A DNA stretch of 64,000 bases from the NCBI GenBank assembly GCA_029976075.1, contig JARKNW010000040.1, forward strand, positions 1 to 64,000, written 5' to 3'. The notes beneath the pieces are model-generated. The model was not told where the DNA came from. It saw nothing but the letters and a program-made list of their open reading frames with translations, and did no database searches. Shown in pieces: positions 20,321 to 29,125 of this stretch. The translations under genes and the position numbers were made by a program. How positions within the stretch are numbered: the stretch's first letter is position 1; each line of letters begins with the position of its first letter. The stretch is from Pleomorphomonas sp. (GTDB lineage Bacteria; Pseudomonadota; Alphaproteobacteria; Rhizobiales; Pleomorphomonadaceae).

Positions 20321-21502
20321 TTGACCACGACCGACATTGTGAAGACGCCCATGCAGTATCTCGACAAGGCCATGGGTGGATTGCGCGACCTCGGCCTTCT
20401 GCCGGCCCGAACCGAGGAAGCCCCGATCGTCGGGCTCCTTGAAAAGATCACCGATCTCGATCCGGACAAGATCGCCGTCATCACCCGAACGCTCAGCCAG
20501 ATGAGCGTGTTCAACGAGGTGGTGCGCGAGCAGATCTCGGAAATGTCGATCGGCGAGCGTTATGAGAAGATCACGCAAGGCTTCAACTCGATCCGCGATG
20601 ACGCCAAGGCGATGGTCGATCAGATCTCCGATGGCAAGATCGACCTGTTCGAGCGGGCGACCAACACCTGGATGAAAATCTCCCGAGGCGACATAGCCAG
20701 CCGGTTCGACAGCATTCGCGAGACCTATCTCGAGGTGGCGCGTGACACGAAGACCAATATCGAGCGCGAGCAGATCATCCTCGAGGCCTATCGCGATTTT
20801 CGCGGTGCGCTGAAGCAAGCCGAGGTTGCTGCGCTGGAGGTTCTCAAGGCGGCCGAGGCCAAGCTCACGGTTGCCAAGGACGAACTCGGCAAGGCTTCCG
20901 AGGCCGTTGCGGGCTTTGCCGGCACGGAAGCTGCCGAGCGGGCCAAGCTGGAACTCTTCCGCGACGAGAAGCTCAGGGCCATGCAGAACGAGGAGGGTCG
21001 CTACCAGGTGGCCAAGGACCTCGCCGATAATCTGACCATCGGCTACAACACGTCCGAGGTCATCATGGCGCGCCTGTTGCAAACGACGTCGGCCAAGGAG
21101 CGGGTGTATCAGCAGTCCGTCTCCTTCTTCACCACCAATGAATCGGTGCTGACGGCGCTCAAGGCCTCTTTCACCGGCCTGTTCGGCTTGCACGAGTCGA
21201 CGCAGACGCTGAACTCGATGAAGGAAGGCGTCTCGAAGTCGCTGGAAGTGCTGGCCGATATCGGCGGCAAGGTGCAGGAAGAGGCGCTGAAGGCCGGTTA
21301 TGGCCCGACGGTACGCGCCGACGCCGTGAAGAAGCTCGTCGATAGCGTCGTGACCTATCAGGAGCGTTCGACCGAGATCATCTCGGAGATGCGGACCTTG
21401 GCCACCAAAAACTCCGAGGAGATTCGCGCCGCCGTCGAAGATGGCAAGCGGCGCATGGCCCGCCTTGCCGAGCAGGGCAATGCGCTGGTGCTAAATGGCT
21501 GA
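20321..21502 (+). CDS. Uncharacterised helical protein, first gene of a three-gene operon
   Basis: A 393-residue protein I cannot name. The start is a TTG behind AGGGGAAA. It is predicted almost wholly helical, with long heptad-rich stretches (about 145-235: EIILEAYR-like helix, then an Ala/Glu/Lys-rich segment) and no membrane helix or signal peptide. Its general look is that of a large cytoplasmic coiled-coil scaffold, somewhat like TelA-type proteins in size and composition, but I claim no homology. Its last eight bases overlap the start of the next gene (ATGGCTGA), so the two should be translationally coupled and likely act together. Confidence 0.75.
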   Translation: MTTTDIVKTPMQYLDKAMGGLRDLGLLPARTEEAPIVGLLEKITDLDPDKIAVITRTLSQMSVFNEVVREQISEMSIGERYEKITQGFNSIRDDAKAMVDQISDGKIDLFERATNTWMKISRGDIASRFDSIRETYLEVARDTKTNIEREQIILEAYRDFRGALKQAEVAALEVLKAAEAKLTVAKDELGKASEAVAGFAGTEAAERAKLELFRDEKLRAMQNEEGRYQVAKDLADNLTIGYNTSEVIMARLLQTTSAKERVYQQSVSFFTTNESVLTALKASFTGLFGLHESTQTLNSMKEGVSKSLEVLADIGGKVQEEALKAGYGPTVRADAVKKLVDSVVTYQERSTEIISEMRTLATKNSEEIRAAVEDGKRRMARLAEQGNALVLNG

Positions 21503-22436
21503 TATTGCCCAAGGCGCCGTGGCCGCCCCCAAACTCGACGAACTGATGCTGGCGATGGACGTGGTCGACACGCTCCGTCACCAGGAGGGGTTGGTCGAGA
21601 AAGCCCTCAGCGAGGACAGCCGCGACGCCACCCTGAAGGAGCGGCTCAGGGCGCTCTATGAAGGGCAGGGGCTCAAGGTTTCCGACCGCATCCTCGACGA
21701 TGGAATCCGGGCTCTGAAGGAAAGCCGGTTTGCCTACGACCCGGCACCTCCGTCCTTTGCCCGCACGATGGCGCTCCTCTGGATAGGGCGAGCCATGGTG
21801 GGCAAGATTGCCGGGGCGGCGCTGCTGGCCCTCGTCGTGCTCGGCGGCGTCACCTACTGGCGCGTCGCTTCGACCGAGCGCGCGGCGGAGGCCGTCCGGG
21901 CCGAGCTGACCGTAACTCTTCCCGAAACGGTCGATGCAGCCGAAAAGGCGCTGGCGACCGAGGCGCTCACGTCCGACGCTCAGGCAGAGGCCAGGACGCG
22001 TGTCGCGGCGGCTCGCTCGGCGATCGCCACCGGGAATCTCGCCGGGGCCAGGCAATCTATTGCCGCAATCGCCGATCTTCGGGCAAAACTCGCCCAGACC
22101 TACGAACTCAGGATCGTCTCGCGGCCGGGAGAGAAGACCGGGGTCTACCGGATTCCCAACATCAACACGCAGGCCCGCAACTACTATCTGATCGTCGAGG
22201 CGGTGACGCCGTCGGGAGATGTCCTGAAGATGCCGGTCACCAACGAGGAGGACGGCAAGGTCAGGACGGTCGACAAGTGGGGCATCCGCGTGCCCAAGGC
22301 GACCTATGACAAGGTTGCTGCCGACAAGAGCAACGACGGCATCGTCGAGGACAACATCCTCGGGGAGAAACCGCGTGGCAGCGTTGAACCGGTCTATGAG
22401 ATGGATGTTCTCTCGGGTGCCATCACCAGTTGGTAA
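21495..22436 (+). CDS. DUF6384-like single-pass membrane protein, second gene of the operon
   Basis: A 313-residue protein. The N-terminal 90 residues (KLDELMLAMDVVDTLRHQE, then LKERLRALYEGQGLKVSDRI) resemble the DUF6384 family as I remember it. One membrane helix lies at about 103-122 (GKIAGAALLALVVLGGVTYW). A helical segment follows, then a C-terminal beta-rich domain (about 200-313: YELRIVSRPGEKTGVYRIPN and NYYLIVEAV). The topology suggests a cytoplasmic N-terminus and a periplasmic C-terminal domain. It overlaps the previous gene by eight bases and precedes the third gene by 90. No function is known. Confidence 0.75.
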   Translation: MADIAQGAVAAPKLDELMLAMDVVDTLRHQEGLVEKALSEDSRDATLKERLRALYEGQGLKVSDRILDDGIRALKESRFAYDPAPPSFARTMALLWIGRAMVGKIAGAALLALVVLGGVTYWRVASTERAAEAVRAELTVTLPETVDAAEKALATEALTSDAQAEARTRVAAARSAIATGNLAGARQSIAAIADLRAKLAQTYELRIVSRPGEKTGVYRIPNINTQARNYYLIVEAVTPSGDVLKMPVTNEEDGKVRTVDKWGIRVPKATYDKVAADKSNDGIVEDNILGEKPRGSVEPVYEMDVLSGAITSW

Positions 22437-22526
22437 GTGCCGGAGCGTGTGATCTTGGATCATCCGCCTGGTTCAAAAGGCCAGACGCTTTTCTGGCGGA
22501 TTCCCTTCTGACTTCAAGGACGCAGC

Positions 22527-23954
22527 ATGATCTCCGCGCGACAGGCGCTCAATGACATCGAACGGGCAATCCTCGGCGTGCGCCGCGACGAGGACCGTCT
22601 GGTCGCCATGCTGGCCGATACCAAGGCCGAAGGTGATCGCCTGAGAGCCGAGAAGGCCGATGCTTTTCGCGCACTGGCCCGTCTGAGGCTCGATGCCATT
22701 GCCCATGACGAAGTGGTCGGCGAACTCGACAGCGTCGAGCGGCGCGCTCGCTCTGTTCTCGACAAGCGCCGCGATCGGCTGGGCGAACTCAAGACGAGCC
22801 GGGAAGGCGCGGCCAGGAAGCTCGAGGAGCTGGACGACAAGCGTGTCGCGGCCGTGAAGTTGCGCGATGCTGCCATCGAGGCGGTCGAGGCGAAGACCGA
22901 TGCCGTGGAAGCGCGGCTTGCCATGGAAGACGAGTGGAAGCGGCTCAGCGCGGCCATCGAGATGGCAGAAGCCACAGCGTCGGCGGCCGAGGAAAAACTT
23001 CGGCAGGCCGAGGGAGACCGTGCGCTCAAGGGCAAGCCTTACGAAGATGATCGCCTGTTCATGTATCTCTGGCAGTGTGGTTACGGCACGTCTGCCTATC
23101 GGGCTGGACCGCTGTCGCGTTATTTCGACGGCAAAGTGGCCCGGCTTGCCGGCTATGATGCGGCACGCGCCAACTACTTCATGTTGAATGAAATTCCCTT
23201 GCGCCTTGCCGAACACGCCGACCGCCTCAAGGCCGATGTTGCCCAGGCGGTTTTGGCCCGCCAGGCTCACGAGCGGGCGGCGCTCGAGGCCGAGGGCATC
23301 AAGTCTCTCGAGGCGGCGGTCGCCGATGCAGACCGGGCACTCGCCAAGGTCGAAACCGACATCGCGCGGGTGAGGTCGGATGTCGACAGCATCGACAAGG
23401 AGACGAGGGCGACGCTCGACGACAACGGCGACCCGGCGGTGCGCGGCGTGCTTGACGATCTCGCGGGCACGCTGGCGCGTGCCGACATGGTCGAGTTGGT
23501 CCGCCGGGCCGAAGCCACCCCGACCCCTGAGGACGACCGCATCGTCAAGCAGTTGCGCCAGATCGAGCGCGATCTGGTGCGCGTGGATGCCCAGGCGGAA
23601 GAACTCCGGCGTACCTCGATCGACATCGCCAACAAACGGCAGGAGCTCGAGCATTCGCGCGAGGTCTTCCGTCAGAGCGGTTATGATCGACCGAATGGCA
23701 GCTTCTCCAACGGCGATACGATCGGCAGTCTGATCGGTGGCATCATCTCCGGTGCAATCACGGCGGCCGTGCTGGAAGGGGCGCTGCGCGATGGCTATCG
23801 ATATAGCGAGCCCCGGCACCGTGACGACTTTGGCGGAGGTTGGGGAAGCGGCGGGTCCTGGGGTGGTGACGGCGGCGGTTTCGGCTCTGGCGGCGGCTTT
23901 GGCGGCGGTGGCGATTCCGGTGGTGATGGCTTCAGGACCGGCGGTGGCTTCTAG
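22527..23954 (+). CDS. Uncharacterised coiled-coil protein with Gly-rich tail, third gene of the operon
   Basis: A 475-residue protein starting at ATG 22527 behind AAGGA. Residues 1-170 and 225-390 are long coiled coils full of Ala, Arg, Glu and Asp. A folded-looking segment between them carries YLWQCGYGTSAYRAGPLSRY. Near 398-418 is a glycine-zipper hydrophobic helix (GSLIGGIISGAITAAVLEGA), and the last 45 residues are a low-complexity Gly/Ser/Asp tail ending GFRTGGGF. The mix suggests a membrane-touching, possibly oligomeric assembly factor. No enzyme motif is seen. It shares orientation with the two preceding genes and ends before a stem-loop. Confidence 0.75.
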   Translation: MISARQALNDIERAILGVRRDEDRLVAMLADTKAEGDRLRAEKADAFRALARLRLDAIAHDEVVGELDSVERRARSVLDKRRDRLGELKTSREGAARKLEELDDKRVAAVKLRDAAIEAVEAKTDAVEARLAMEDEWKRLSAAIEMAEATASAAEEKLRQAEGDRALKGKPYEDDRLFMYLWQCGYGTSAYRAGPLSRYFDGKVARLAGYDAARANYFMLNEIPLRLAEHADRLKADVAQAVLARQAHERAALEAEGIKSLEAAVADADRALAKVETDIARVRSDVDSIDKETRATLDDNGDPAVRGVLDDLAGTLARADMVELVRRAEATPTPEDDRIVKQLRQIERDLVRVDAQAEELRRTSIDIANKRQELEHSREVFRQSGYDRPNGSFSNGDTIGSLIGGIISGAITAAVLEGALRDGYRYSEPRHRDDFGGGWGSGGSWGGDGGGFGSGGGFGGGGDSGGDGFRTGGGF

Positions 23955-23981
23955 GCTGCGCCGCATGACGGCGGTGCAGCC
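23954..23981 (+). repeat. Stem-loop after the three-gene operon
   Basis: GGCTGC (23954-23959) pairs with GCAGCC (23976-23981), with a further inner pairing of CCGC with GCGG. It overlaps the stop of the third gene. There is no T-run, so terminator activity is uncertain. Confidence 0.3.
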
Positions 23982-24083
23982 CTGATCCTCCGGGACCGGC
24001 ATGGCCTGCTCTCAGTAGTTTTGCTAGGAATACCCATAGACAAGACCGGCAAGGCCGGCCCGAAGGGAAGAAAGCGACGGACA

Positions 24084-25052
24084 ATGGTCACCATTCTCGA
24101 CACCGTTAAGACCGCGCCGAAGGCGCGCCATCCCGAGAAGGCCAACCGTCCGGACAATCCGATCCAACGCAAGCCCGAATGGATCCGCGTCAAGGCGCCG
24201 GGGTCGCCGGTGTACAAGGAGACGCAGGGCATCGTGAAGGAGAATGGCCTCTTCACGGTGTGCGAGGAGGCGGGGTGTCCGAACATCGGCGAGTGTTGGT
24301 CCAAGAAGCACGCAACCATGATGATCATGGGCGATACCTGCACGCGCGCGTGCGCCTTCTGCAACGTCAAGACCGGCATGCCGGCTCCGCTCGATCCCAA
24401 TGAGCCGGAGAACGTGGCGCTGGCGGTTGAAAAGCTGGGTCTTCACCATGTGGTCATCACGTCGGTGGATCGCGACGACCTCAAGGATGGCGGTGCCGAG
24501 CATTTCGCCCAGGTGATCCGCGCCATTCGCGCCCGCTCGCCCTCGACCACCATCGAGGTGCTGACGCCCGATTTCCTCCGCAAGGAAGGCGCGCTCGAAG
24601 TAGTGGTGGCTGCCAAGCCGGATGTGTTCAACCACAATCTCGAGACCGTGCCGTCTAACTATCTGACGGTTCGGCCCGGTGCCCGCTACTTCCACTCGAT
24701 CCGCCTCTTGCAGCGGGTGAAGGAACTCGATCCGACCATATTCACCAAGTCCGGCATCATGGTCGGCCTTGGCGAGGAGCGGAACGAGGTCCTGCAACTG
24801 ATGGACGACCTGCGTTCGGCCGATGTCGACTTCCTGACCATCGGCCAGTACTTGCAGCCGACCCCCAAACATCACGCCATCGTTCGCTTCGTGCCGCCGG
24901 ATGAGTTCAAGTCCTTCGAGACCATCGCCTACACCAAGGGGTTCCTGATGGTGTCGTCGGGGCCGCTGACCCGTTCGTCGCATCATGCCGGCGAAGACTT
25001 CGAGAAGCTTCGTGCGAATCGCGAGAAGAAACTCGCAGAGGCGCGCGGCTGA
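24084..25052 (+). CDS. lipA: Lipoyl synthase
   Basis: A 322-residue radical SAM enzyme that inserts two sulphur atoms into octanoyl groups on E2 subunits, glycine cleavage H protein and, here, the lipoyl E1-beta. The auxiliary cluster ligands lie in [12 protein letters not shown] and the radical SAM motif is CTRACAFC. Other landmarks are [24 protein letters not shown] and [12 protein letters not shown] 24084 is chosen because AGGGAAG is upstream and the protein then has normal length. Its place downstream of the pdh genes fits its job of activating that complex. Confidence 0.96.
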   Translation: MVTILDTVKTAPKARHPEKANRPDNPIQRKPEWIRVKAPGSPVYKETQGIVKENGLFTVCEEAGCPNIGECWSKKHATMMIMGDTCTRACAFCNVKTGMPAPLDPNEPENVALAVEKLGLHHVVITSVDRDDLKDGGAEHFAQVIRAIRARSPSTTIEVLTPDFLRKEGALEVVVAAKPDVFNHNLETVPSNYLTVRPGARYFHSIRLLQRVKELDPTIFTKSGIMVGLGEERNEVLQLMDDLRSADVDFLTIGQYLQPTPKHHAIVRFVPPDEFKSFETIAYTKGFLMVSSGPLTRSSHHAGEDFEKLRANREKKLAEARG

Positions 25053-25095
25053 TCGCGCGTTGCGATTGCCTTTCGGCACGAAGTCTGAAAAGCCT

Positions 25096-25122
25096 AGGGC
25101 GGCCTCAATGGCCGCCTTGTTT
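25096..25122 (+). terminator. Rho-independent terminator after lipA
   Basis: GGCGGCC (25098-25104) and GGCCGCC (25110-25116) form a 7-bp stem with loop TCAAT, followed by TTGTTTC. It lies between lipA and the RatA gene. Confidence 0.75.
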
Positions 25123-25151
25123 CATTCTGGACTACAGGACGCTGCCGGATA

Positions 25152-25610
25152 ATGCCGACCTTCGAGACCGTGCGCCACGTCAACCACAGCCCGGAGCGGA
25201 TGTTCGATCTGGTGGCCGATGTCGAAAAATACCCCGAGTTCGTTCCGCTCTGCGAGCGCCTGGTCGTCCGGCAGAGGCGGGTCGATGAGGAGGGACGCAC
25301 GGTCTTGATCGCCGATCTCACCGCCGGCTACGGTCCGGTGCGAGAGACCTTCACCTCGATGGTGACGCTCGACCGGGCGGCGCTGGCCATCAAGGTGGAA
25401 TACATCGACGGTCCCTTCCGCTATCTGGATAACCGTTGGACTTTCAAACCGCGCGAAGATGGTGGCGCCGACATTCTTTTCTGGATCTCTTACGAGTTTC
25501 GCAGTCGCATGCTCGGTGCTCTGATGGGCTCGATGTTCGACCGGGCCTTCCGCAAGTTCTCGGAAGCCTTCGAGCTGCGCGCCAACGCCATCTACGGTGT
25601 CAGCGCCTGA
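25152..25610 (+). CDS. RatA/Coq10 family START-domain protein
   Basis: A 152-residue single-domain protein of the SRPBCC/START superfamily. The N-terminus (FETVRHVNHSPERMFDLVAD then VEKYPEFVPLCERL) is diagnostic for the Coq10/RatA family. In E. coli RatA is described as blocking ribosome subunit joining; in mitochondria and many proteobacteria Coq10 binds ubiquinone. In alphaproteobacteria a quinone-binding role seems at least as likely. No antitoxin gene is next to it, which argues against a toxin-antitoxin pair. It follows lipA, as in other Rhizobiales. Confidence 0.85.
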   Translation: MPTFETVRHVNHSPERMFDLVADVEKYPEFVPLCERLVVRQRRVDEEGRTVLIADLTAGYGPVRETFTSMVTLDRAALAIKVEYIDGPFRYLDNRWTFKPREDGGADILFWISYEFRSRMLGALMGSMFDRAFRKFSEAFELRANAIYGVSA

Positions 25611-25626
25611 TTTTTGGGAGGCGGAT

Positions 25627-26253
25627 ATGGGGCTTGCCGTCAATCTGCCGATCATCCTGTCCGCGGCATTTGTCGCGACTGCCAGCCCTGGGCCGGCTAC
25701 GCTCGGCGTTGCCTCGATGTCGATGGGGGCTGGTCGCCAGCGTGGTGTTGCCATGGCGCTCGGCGTGGTGACCGGCTCACTTACGTGGTCGGCGGCGGCC
25801 GCGCTCGGTCTCGGTGCGATCATGCTGGCCAACGCATGGATTCTCGAGGTCATCCGCTATATCGGCGCAGGCTATCTCCTCTATCTCGCGGTAAAATCGG
25901 CGCGGAGCGCCCTTCATCCTCAGGCCCTGGCGTTCAGCAGCGTCGGCAGTCTGACCTGGCGCGGAGCCTATCGCAAGGGACTGGTGCTGCATCTCACCAA
26001 TCCCAAGGCAATCCTGTTCTTCGGCGCGCTTTACTCGATCGGTGTGCCGCCCGATGCCCCACTGACGACGCTTCTGGCGGTGATTGCCGCAGTGGGCTTG
26101 CAGAGTGCACTGATCTTCCTGACCTATGCCCTTGTGTTCTCGTCGGCATCGGTGGCGCGCGGTTTCGCCCGCATCCGGCGCCTCTTCGACGGGCTTCTGG
26201 CGATCGCCTTTGGCTACGCCGGTTTCAAGGTGTTGACCGCCCATCTGCGCTAA
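25627..26253 (+). CDS. LysE/RhtB family amino-acid exporter
   Basis: A 208-residue inner-membrane protein of the LysE superfamily. ATG 25627 is used because GGGAGGCGG precedes it. Six hydrophobic helices are visible. The family motif SPGPATLGVASMSMGAGRQR is at about 21-40, and LHLTNPKAILFFGALY near 117 is also typical. Such proteins export amino acids or related small molecules, but the substrate cannot be read from sequence. It starts 16 bases after the RatA gene and may be cotranscribed with it. Confidence 0.88.
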   Translation: MGLAVNLPIILSAAFVATASPGPATLGVASMSMGAGRQRGVAMALGVVTGSLTWSAAAALGLGAIMLANAWILEVIRYIGAGYLLYLAVKSARSALHPQALAFSSVGSLTWRGAYRKGLVLHLTNPKAILFFGALYSIGVPPDAPLTTLLAVIAAVGLQSALIFLTYALVFSSASVARGFARIRRLFDGLLAIAFGYAGFKVLTAHLR

Positions 26254-26345
26254 GAGCATCTACGGTGCGCTTGCGCGGCGGTTCCGCTTCCCGCCGGCCC
26301 GAGCGTGTCTTAGATTGACGTCCATGATCGATCATGGAGGATCGA

Positions 26346-26591
26346 ATGGCAGGCGTTGGCATCATCGGGACGATCATCATCGGATTGCTGGCCGGCTGGC
26401 TGGCCGAGCGATTTACCCGATCCGATCATGGCCTTCTCACCAATCTCGTTCTCGGTGTCGTGGGGGCCGTGGTGTTCGGTTGGGTGGTGCGTCGCCTTGG
26501 TTTCTTTCCACATGGCTGGATCGACAACCTGATCGGCGGCACCATTGGCGCCGTCGTTCTCATTTCGCTCTATCGACAGCTGAGGCGATGA
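26346..26591 (+). CDS. GlsB/YeaQ/YmgE family membrane protein (second copy)
   Basis: An 81-residue protein with three hydrophobic helices (IIIGLLAGWLAERF, LVLGVVGAVVFGWVV, IGGTIGAVVLISLYRQL). ATG 26346 is preferred to one 12 bases earlier because GGAGG lies five bases before it. It shares only the family pattern with the copy at 17761, so it is an old paralogue. Its function is unknown beyond a link of the family to stress. Confidence 0.85.
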   Translation: MAGVGIIGTIIIGLLAGWLAERFTRSDHGLLTNLVLGVVGAVVFGWVVRRLGFFPHGWIDNLIGGTIGAVVLISLYRQLRR

Positions 26592-26624
26592 GGCGAGCCA
26601 GGGGCACTGCCTCACCGGTCTCGG

Positions 26625-27494
26625 TCATGCCTTGCCGATGGCGTCGAGCTCCTGCAGTGTCGCATCGTCGAGTTCGATGTTCGCCACCGCGAGATTCTGC
26701 TCGAGATGGGCCGTCGACGACGTGCCGGGGATCAGCAGGATGTTGGGCGAGCGTCGGAGCAACCAGGCGAGCGCCAACTGCATCGACGTGAAGCCGAGCC
26801 GTTTGGCCACGGCACTCAGCGTGTCCGATTGCAAGGGTGAGAAGCCACCCAGCGGGAAGTAGGGCACATAGGCGATGCCCTTGGCGGCGAGATCGTCGAT
26901 CATGGCGTCGTCGTCGCGGTGGGCCAGGTTGTAGAGGTTCTGGACGCAGACGACGTCGACGATGCGCTGTGCCGCTTCGATTTGTGCAGGCGTCACGTGA
27001 CTGACGCCGATGTGGCGAATGAGCCCCTGCTGCTGCAACTCGGCCAACGCCTCGATCTGTGGCTCGACCGGGCCTTCGGCCGGATGATGCGGATCGAACA
27101 TGAAGCGCATGTTGACGACGTCGATCACGTCGAGGCCGAGATTTCGAAGGTTGTCGTGGATGGCGGAGCGCAGTTCGTCGGGGGCATCAGCCTTGAGCCA
27201 CGAACCATCCGAGCCTCGCTTGCCCCCGACCTTGGTGACGATGGTGAGGTCGGCCGGGTAGGGGTGAAGCGCTTCGCGAATGACCTGGTTGGTGACGTGC
27301 GGGCCGTAGAAGTCGCTCGTGTCGATATGGTCGACGCCGGCGGCAATCGCTGCCCTCAGCACCGCCACTGCCTGTGCCCGATCCTTCGGTGGACCGAAGA
27401 CGCCGGGGCCGGCGAGCTGCATCGCGCCATAGCCGAGCCGCTTCACGGTGCGGTCGCCGAGGCGATAGGTTCCGGATTTCTCAACTGAGGACAT
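26625..27494 (-). CDS. Aldo/keto reductase
   Basis: A 289-residue NADPH-dependent oxidoreductase with a TIM-barrel fold. It starts at ATG 27494 behind AGGAGA. The catalytic Asp and Tyr are in HIDTSDFYG and the catalytic Lys in TIVTKVGG; the cofactor-binding C-terminal region has LLIPGTSSTAHLEQNLAV. It is most like the bacterial YdbC/AKR13-like group, whose substrates are carbonyl compounds. It is divergent from a LysR gene with a 96-base shared promoter region, so it is the likely target of that regulator. The reading frame continues open upstream of the start, but that part is antisense to the LysR gene. Confidence 0.88.
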   Translation of the reverse strand: MSSVEKSGTYRLGDRTVKRLGYGAMQLAGPGVFGPPKDRAQAVAVLRAAIAAGVDHIDTSDFYGPHVTNQVIREALHPYPADLTIVTKVGGKRGSDGSWLKADAPDELRSAIHDNLRNLGLDVIDVVNMRFMFDPHHPAEGPVEPQIEALAELQQQGLIRHIGVSHVTPAQIEAAQRIVDVVCVQNLYNLAHRDDDAMIDDLAAKGIAYVPYFPLGGFSPLQSDTLSAVAKRLGFTSMQLALAWLLRRSPNILLIPGTSSTAHLEQNLAVANIELDDATLQELDAIGKA

Positions 27495-27590
27495 GGACTG
27501 TCTCCTGGGCTGTTGGACCCAAGAGATAAACCTTGGCGGCTGTGCGGAAAACGTGGCACTATCGGGACAAGCTGTACGGATTTTCGAACA

Positions 27591-28553
27591 ATGGGCGTTG
27601 ATTTCGGCGATATCTCTGCCTTTCTCGCGGTCGCAAGGGCCGGCGGTTTTCGCGACGCGGCACGATCGGCCGGCGACAGTGCCTCGCGGCTCAGCGAGGC
27701 GGTGCGCAGGCTTGAGGCGCAGCTCGGCGTCCGGCTGTTTCACCGAACGACGCGCAGCGTCGAGCTGACGGCGGTCGGTCGTGAGCTCGCCGACCGGTTG
27801 ATGCCGGCCCTTGCCGAGGTGGATCTGGCGCTCGACGTAGTCAACGGCTACCGAGAGAGGATTGGCGGGCGTCTCAAGCTCAACGTGCCGGTGAGTGCAG
27901 CGCGGCTCGTGTTGCCCGATATCGTGCCGCCCTTTCTTGCTGCCTATCCGGATATCCAGCTTGAGATCGTCGCCGAGGATACCTTCGTCGATCTGGTTGC
28001 GTCTGGGTGCGATGCCGGCATCCGCTACGACGAGCGTCTCGAACAGGACATGATCGCCGTGCCCATCGGGCCTCGTCGGCAGCGTTATGCCTTGGCAGCT
28101 TCGCCTGCTTATCTCGATCGGCATGGCCGACCGGCCCACCCACGCGACCTTCTCGACCACAATTGCATCCGCAGCCGTTTTGCCAGCGGTGCCATAGCGC
28201 CCTGGGAGTTGGAGAAGGATGGCGAAGTCTTCAACGTCGACTCGACGGGGCAACTGATCGTCGGGACCGGGGCATCCGAGCTCATGGTCGCGTCGGCCAT
28301 CGGCGGCAGCGGCATTCTGGGGCTGTTCGAGGATTGGATCGCGCCGCATCTGTCAAGCGGCGCTCTCGAACCGGTACTGGAGCCCTGGTGGCCGAGCTTC
28401 TCCGGACCGTTTCTCTACTATCCCGGCCGCCGGCTGGTGCCGTCTCCGCTCCGGGCTTTCATCGATTTCGTCAAGGCACGCGCCGCACCGCTGCCCGATC
28501 AGGCGGTGAGACGCCAGTCGGCCACAGCCTCTTCAAGCATGGCAAGCGCCTGA
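27591..28553 (+). CDS. LysR family transcriptional regulator
   Basis: A 320-residue regulator. The N-terminal winged helix (about 1-62) reads [20 protein letters not shown] and ends [15 protein letters not shown], as in LysR proteins of the kind next to oxidoreductase genes. The effector-binding domain follows (from about 90, [20 protein letters not shown]). ATG 27591 is chosen. It probably represses itself and controls the divergent aldo/keto reductase; the effector is unknown. Its 3' end runs 55 bases into the convergent cinA-like gene. Confidence 0.9.
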   Translation: MGVDFGDISAFLAVARAGGFRDAARSAGDSASRLSEAVRRLEAQLGVRLFHRTTRSVELTAVGRELADRLMPALAEVDLALDVVNGYRERIGGRLKLNVPVSAARLVLPDIVPPFLAAYPDIQLEIVAEDTFVDLVASGCDAGIRYDERLEQDMIAVPIGPRRQRYALAASPAYLDRHGRPAHPRDLLDHNCIRSRFASGAIAPWELEKDGEVFNVDSTGQLIVGTGASELMVASAIGGSGILGLFEDWIAPHLSSGALEPVLEPWWPSFSGPFLYYPGRRLVPSPLRAFIDFVKARAAPLPDQAVRRQSATASSSMASA

Positions 28554-29011
28554 ACCACCGCGGAATAGCGTACGCCGGCCCGGTCGAGGCTGCCAAACTG
28601 CCGTTCGGCGTGAACGGTCGCGCGGCCAGCGCCGGCGCAGGCGAAATGGACGAGGCCAACCGGTTTGTCGGCGGTGCCGCCGCCCGGTCCGGCTATTCCG
28701 GTGATGGAAACGGCAAAGCTGGCGCGGGAGTGGGCGAGCGCTCCTTCAGCCATGGCGCGGGCGGTGGCTTCGGATACGGCGCCATGGGCGATCAGGGTCG
28801 CCTCGGCGACGCCCAGCATCTCCACTTTCGCTTCGTTGGAGTAAGTCACGAAGCCGCGCTCCACCACGTCCGATGAACCGGCGATTTCCGTCAGCAAGGC
28901 TGCAACCAGTCCGCCGGTGCAGCTCTCGGCGGTGGCGATCTTCGCACCCTTGGCACGCGCCCGCTCGAGCAGCTTCTGGGCGCGGGGGTGGAGTGGCGAG
29001 AGGTCTGTCAT
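28499..29011 (-). CDS. CinA-family nicotinamide-nucleotide amidohydrolase
   Basis: A 170-residue protein equal to the C-terminal CinA domain only (PncC type), which deamidates NMN to NaMN in NAD recycling. Landmarks are [20 protein letters not shown] near residue 29, [10 protein letters not shown], and [21 protein letters not shown] 29011 is chosen because GAGGAGA lies upstream; an ATG 36 bases earlier is less likely. The 3' end overlaps the convergent LysR gene by 55 bases. It lies between the LysR gene and ispDF, the order expected in Rhizobiales. Confidence 0.9.
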   Translation of the reverse strand: MTDLSPLHPRAQKLLERARAKGAKIATAESCTGGLVAALLTEIAGSSDVVERGFVTYSNEAKVEMLGVAEATLIAHGAVSEATARAMAEGALAHSRASFAVSITGIAGPGGGTADKPVGLVHFACAGAGRATVHAERQFGSLDRAGVRYSAVVQALAMLEEAVADWRLTA

Positions 29012-29125
29012 GGCGGTCTCCTCTTCGGCATGAACGGATTGGTCCACGGGGGCGTTCCCTAAGTATAGTCCGCCACCCAGCCAGGGACAGAATAAACCGG
29101 GAAAGCGCCTTCCGGTTCGCCCGCC

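Noticed and set aside
25152-25610. RatA as half of a toxin-antitoxin system
   Set aside because: No partner antitoxin gene is adjacent, and the Coq10/START family has a wide quinone-binding role. The toxin label is not supported by context.
27495-28349. Open reading that would extend the aldo/keto reductase at its N-terminus
   Set aside because: It is antisense to the LysR gene, and a good ribosome site supports the start at 27494.
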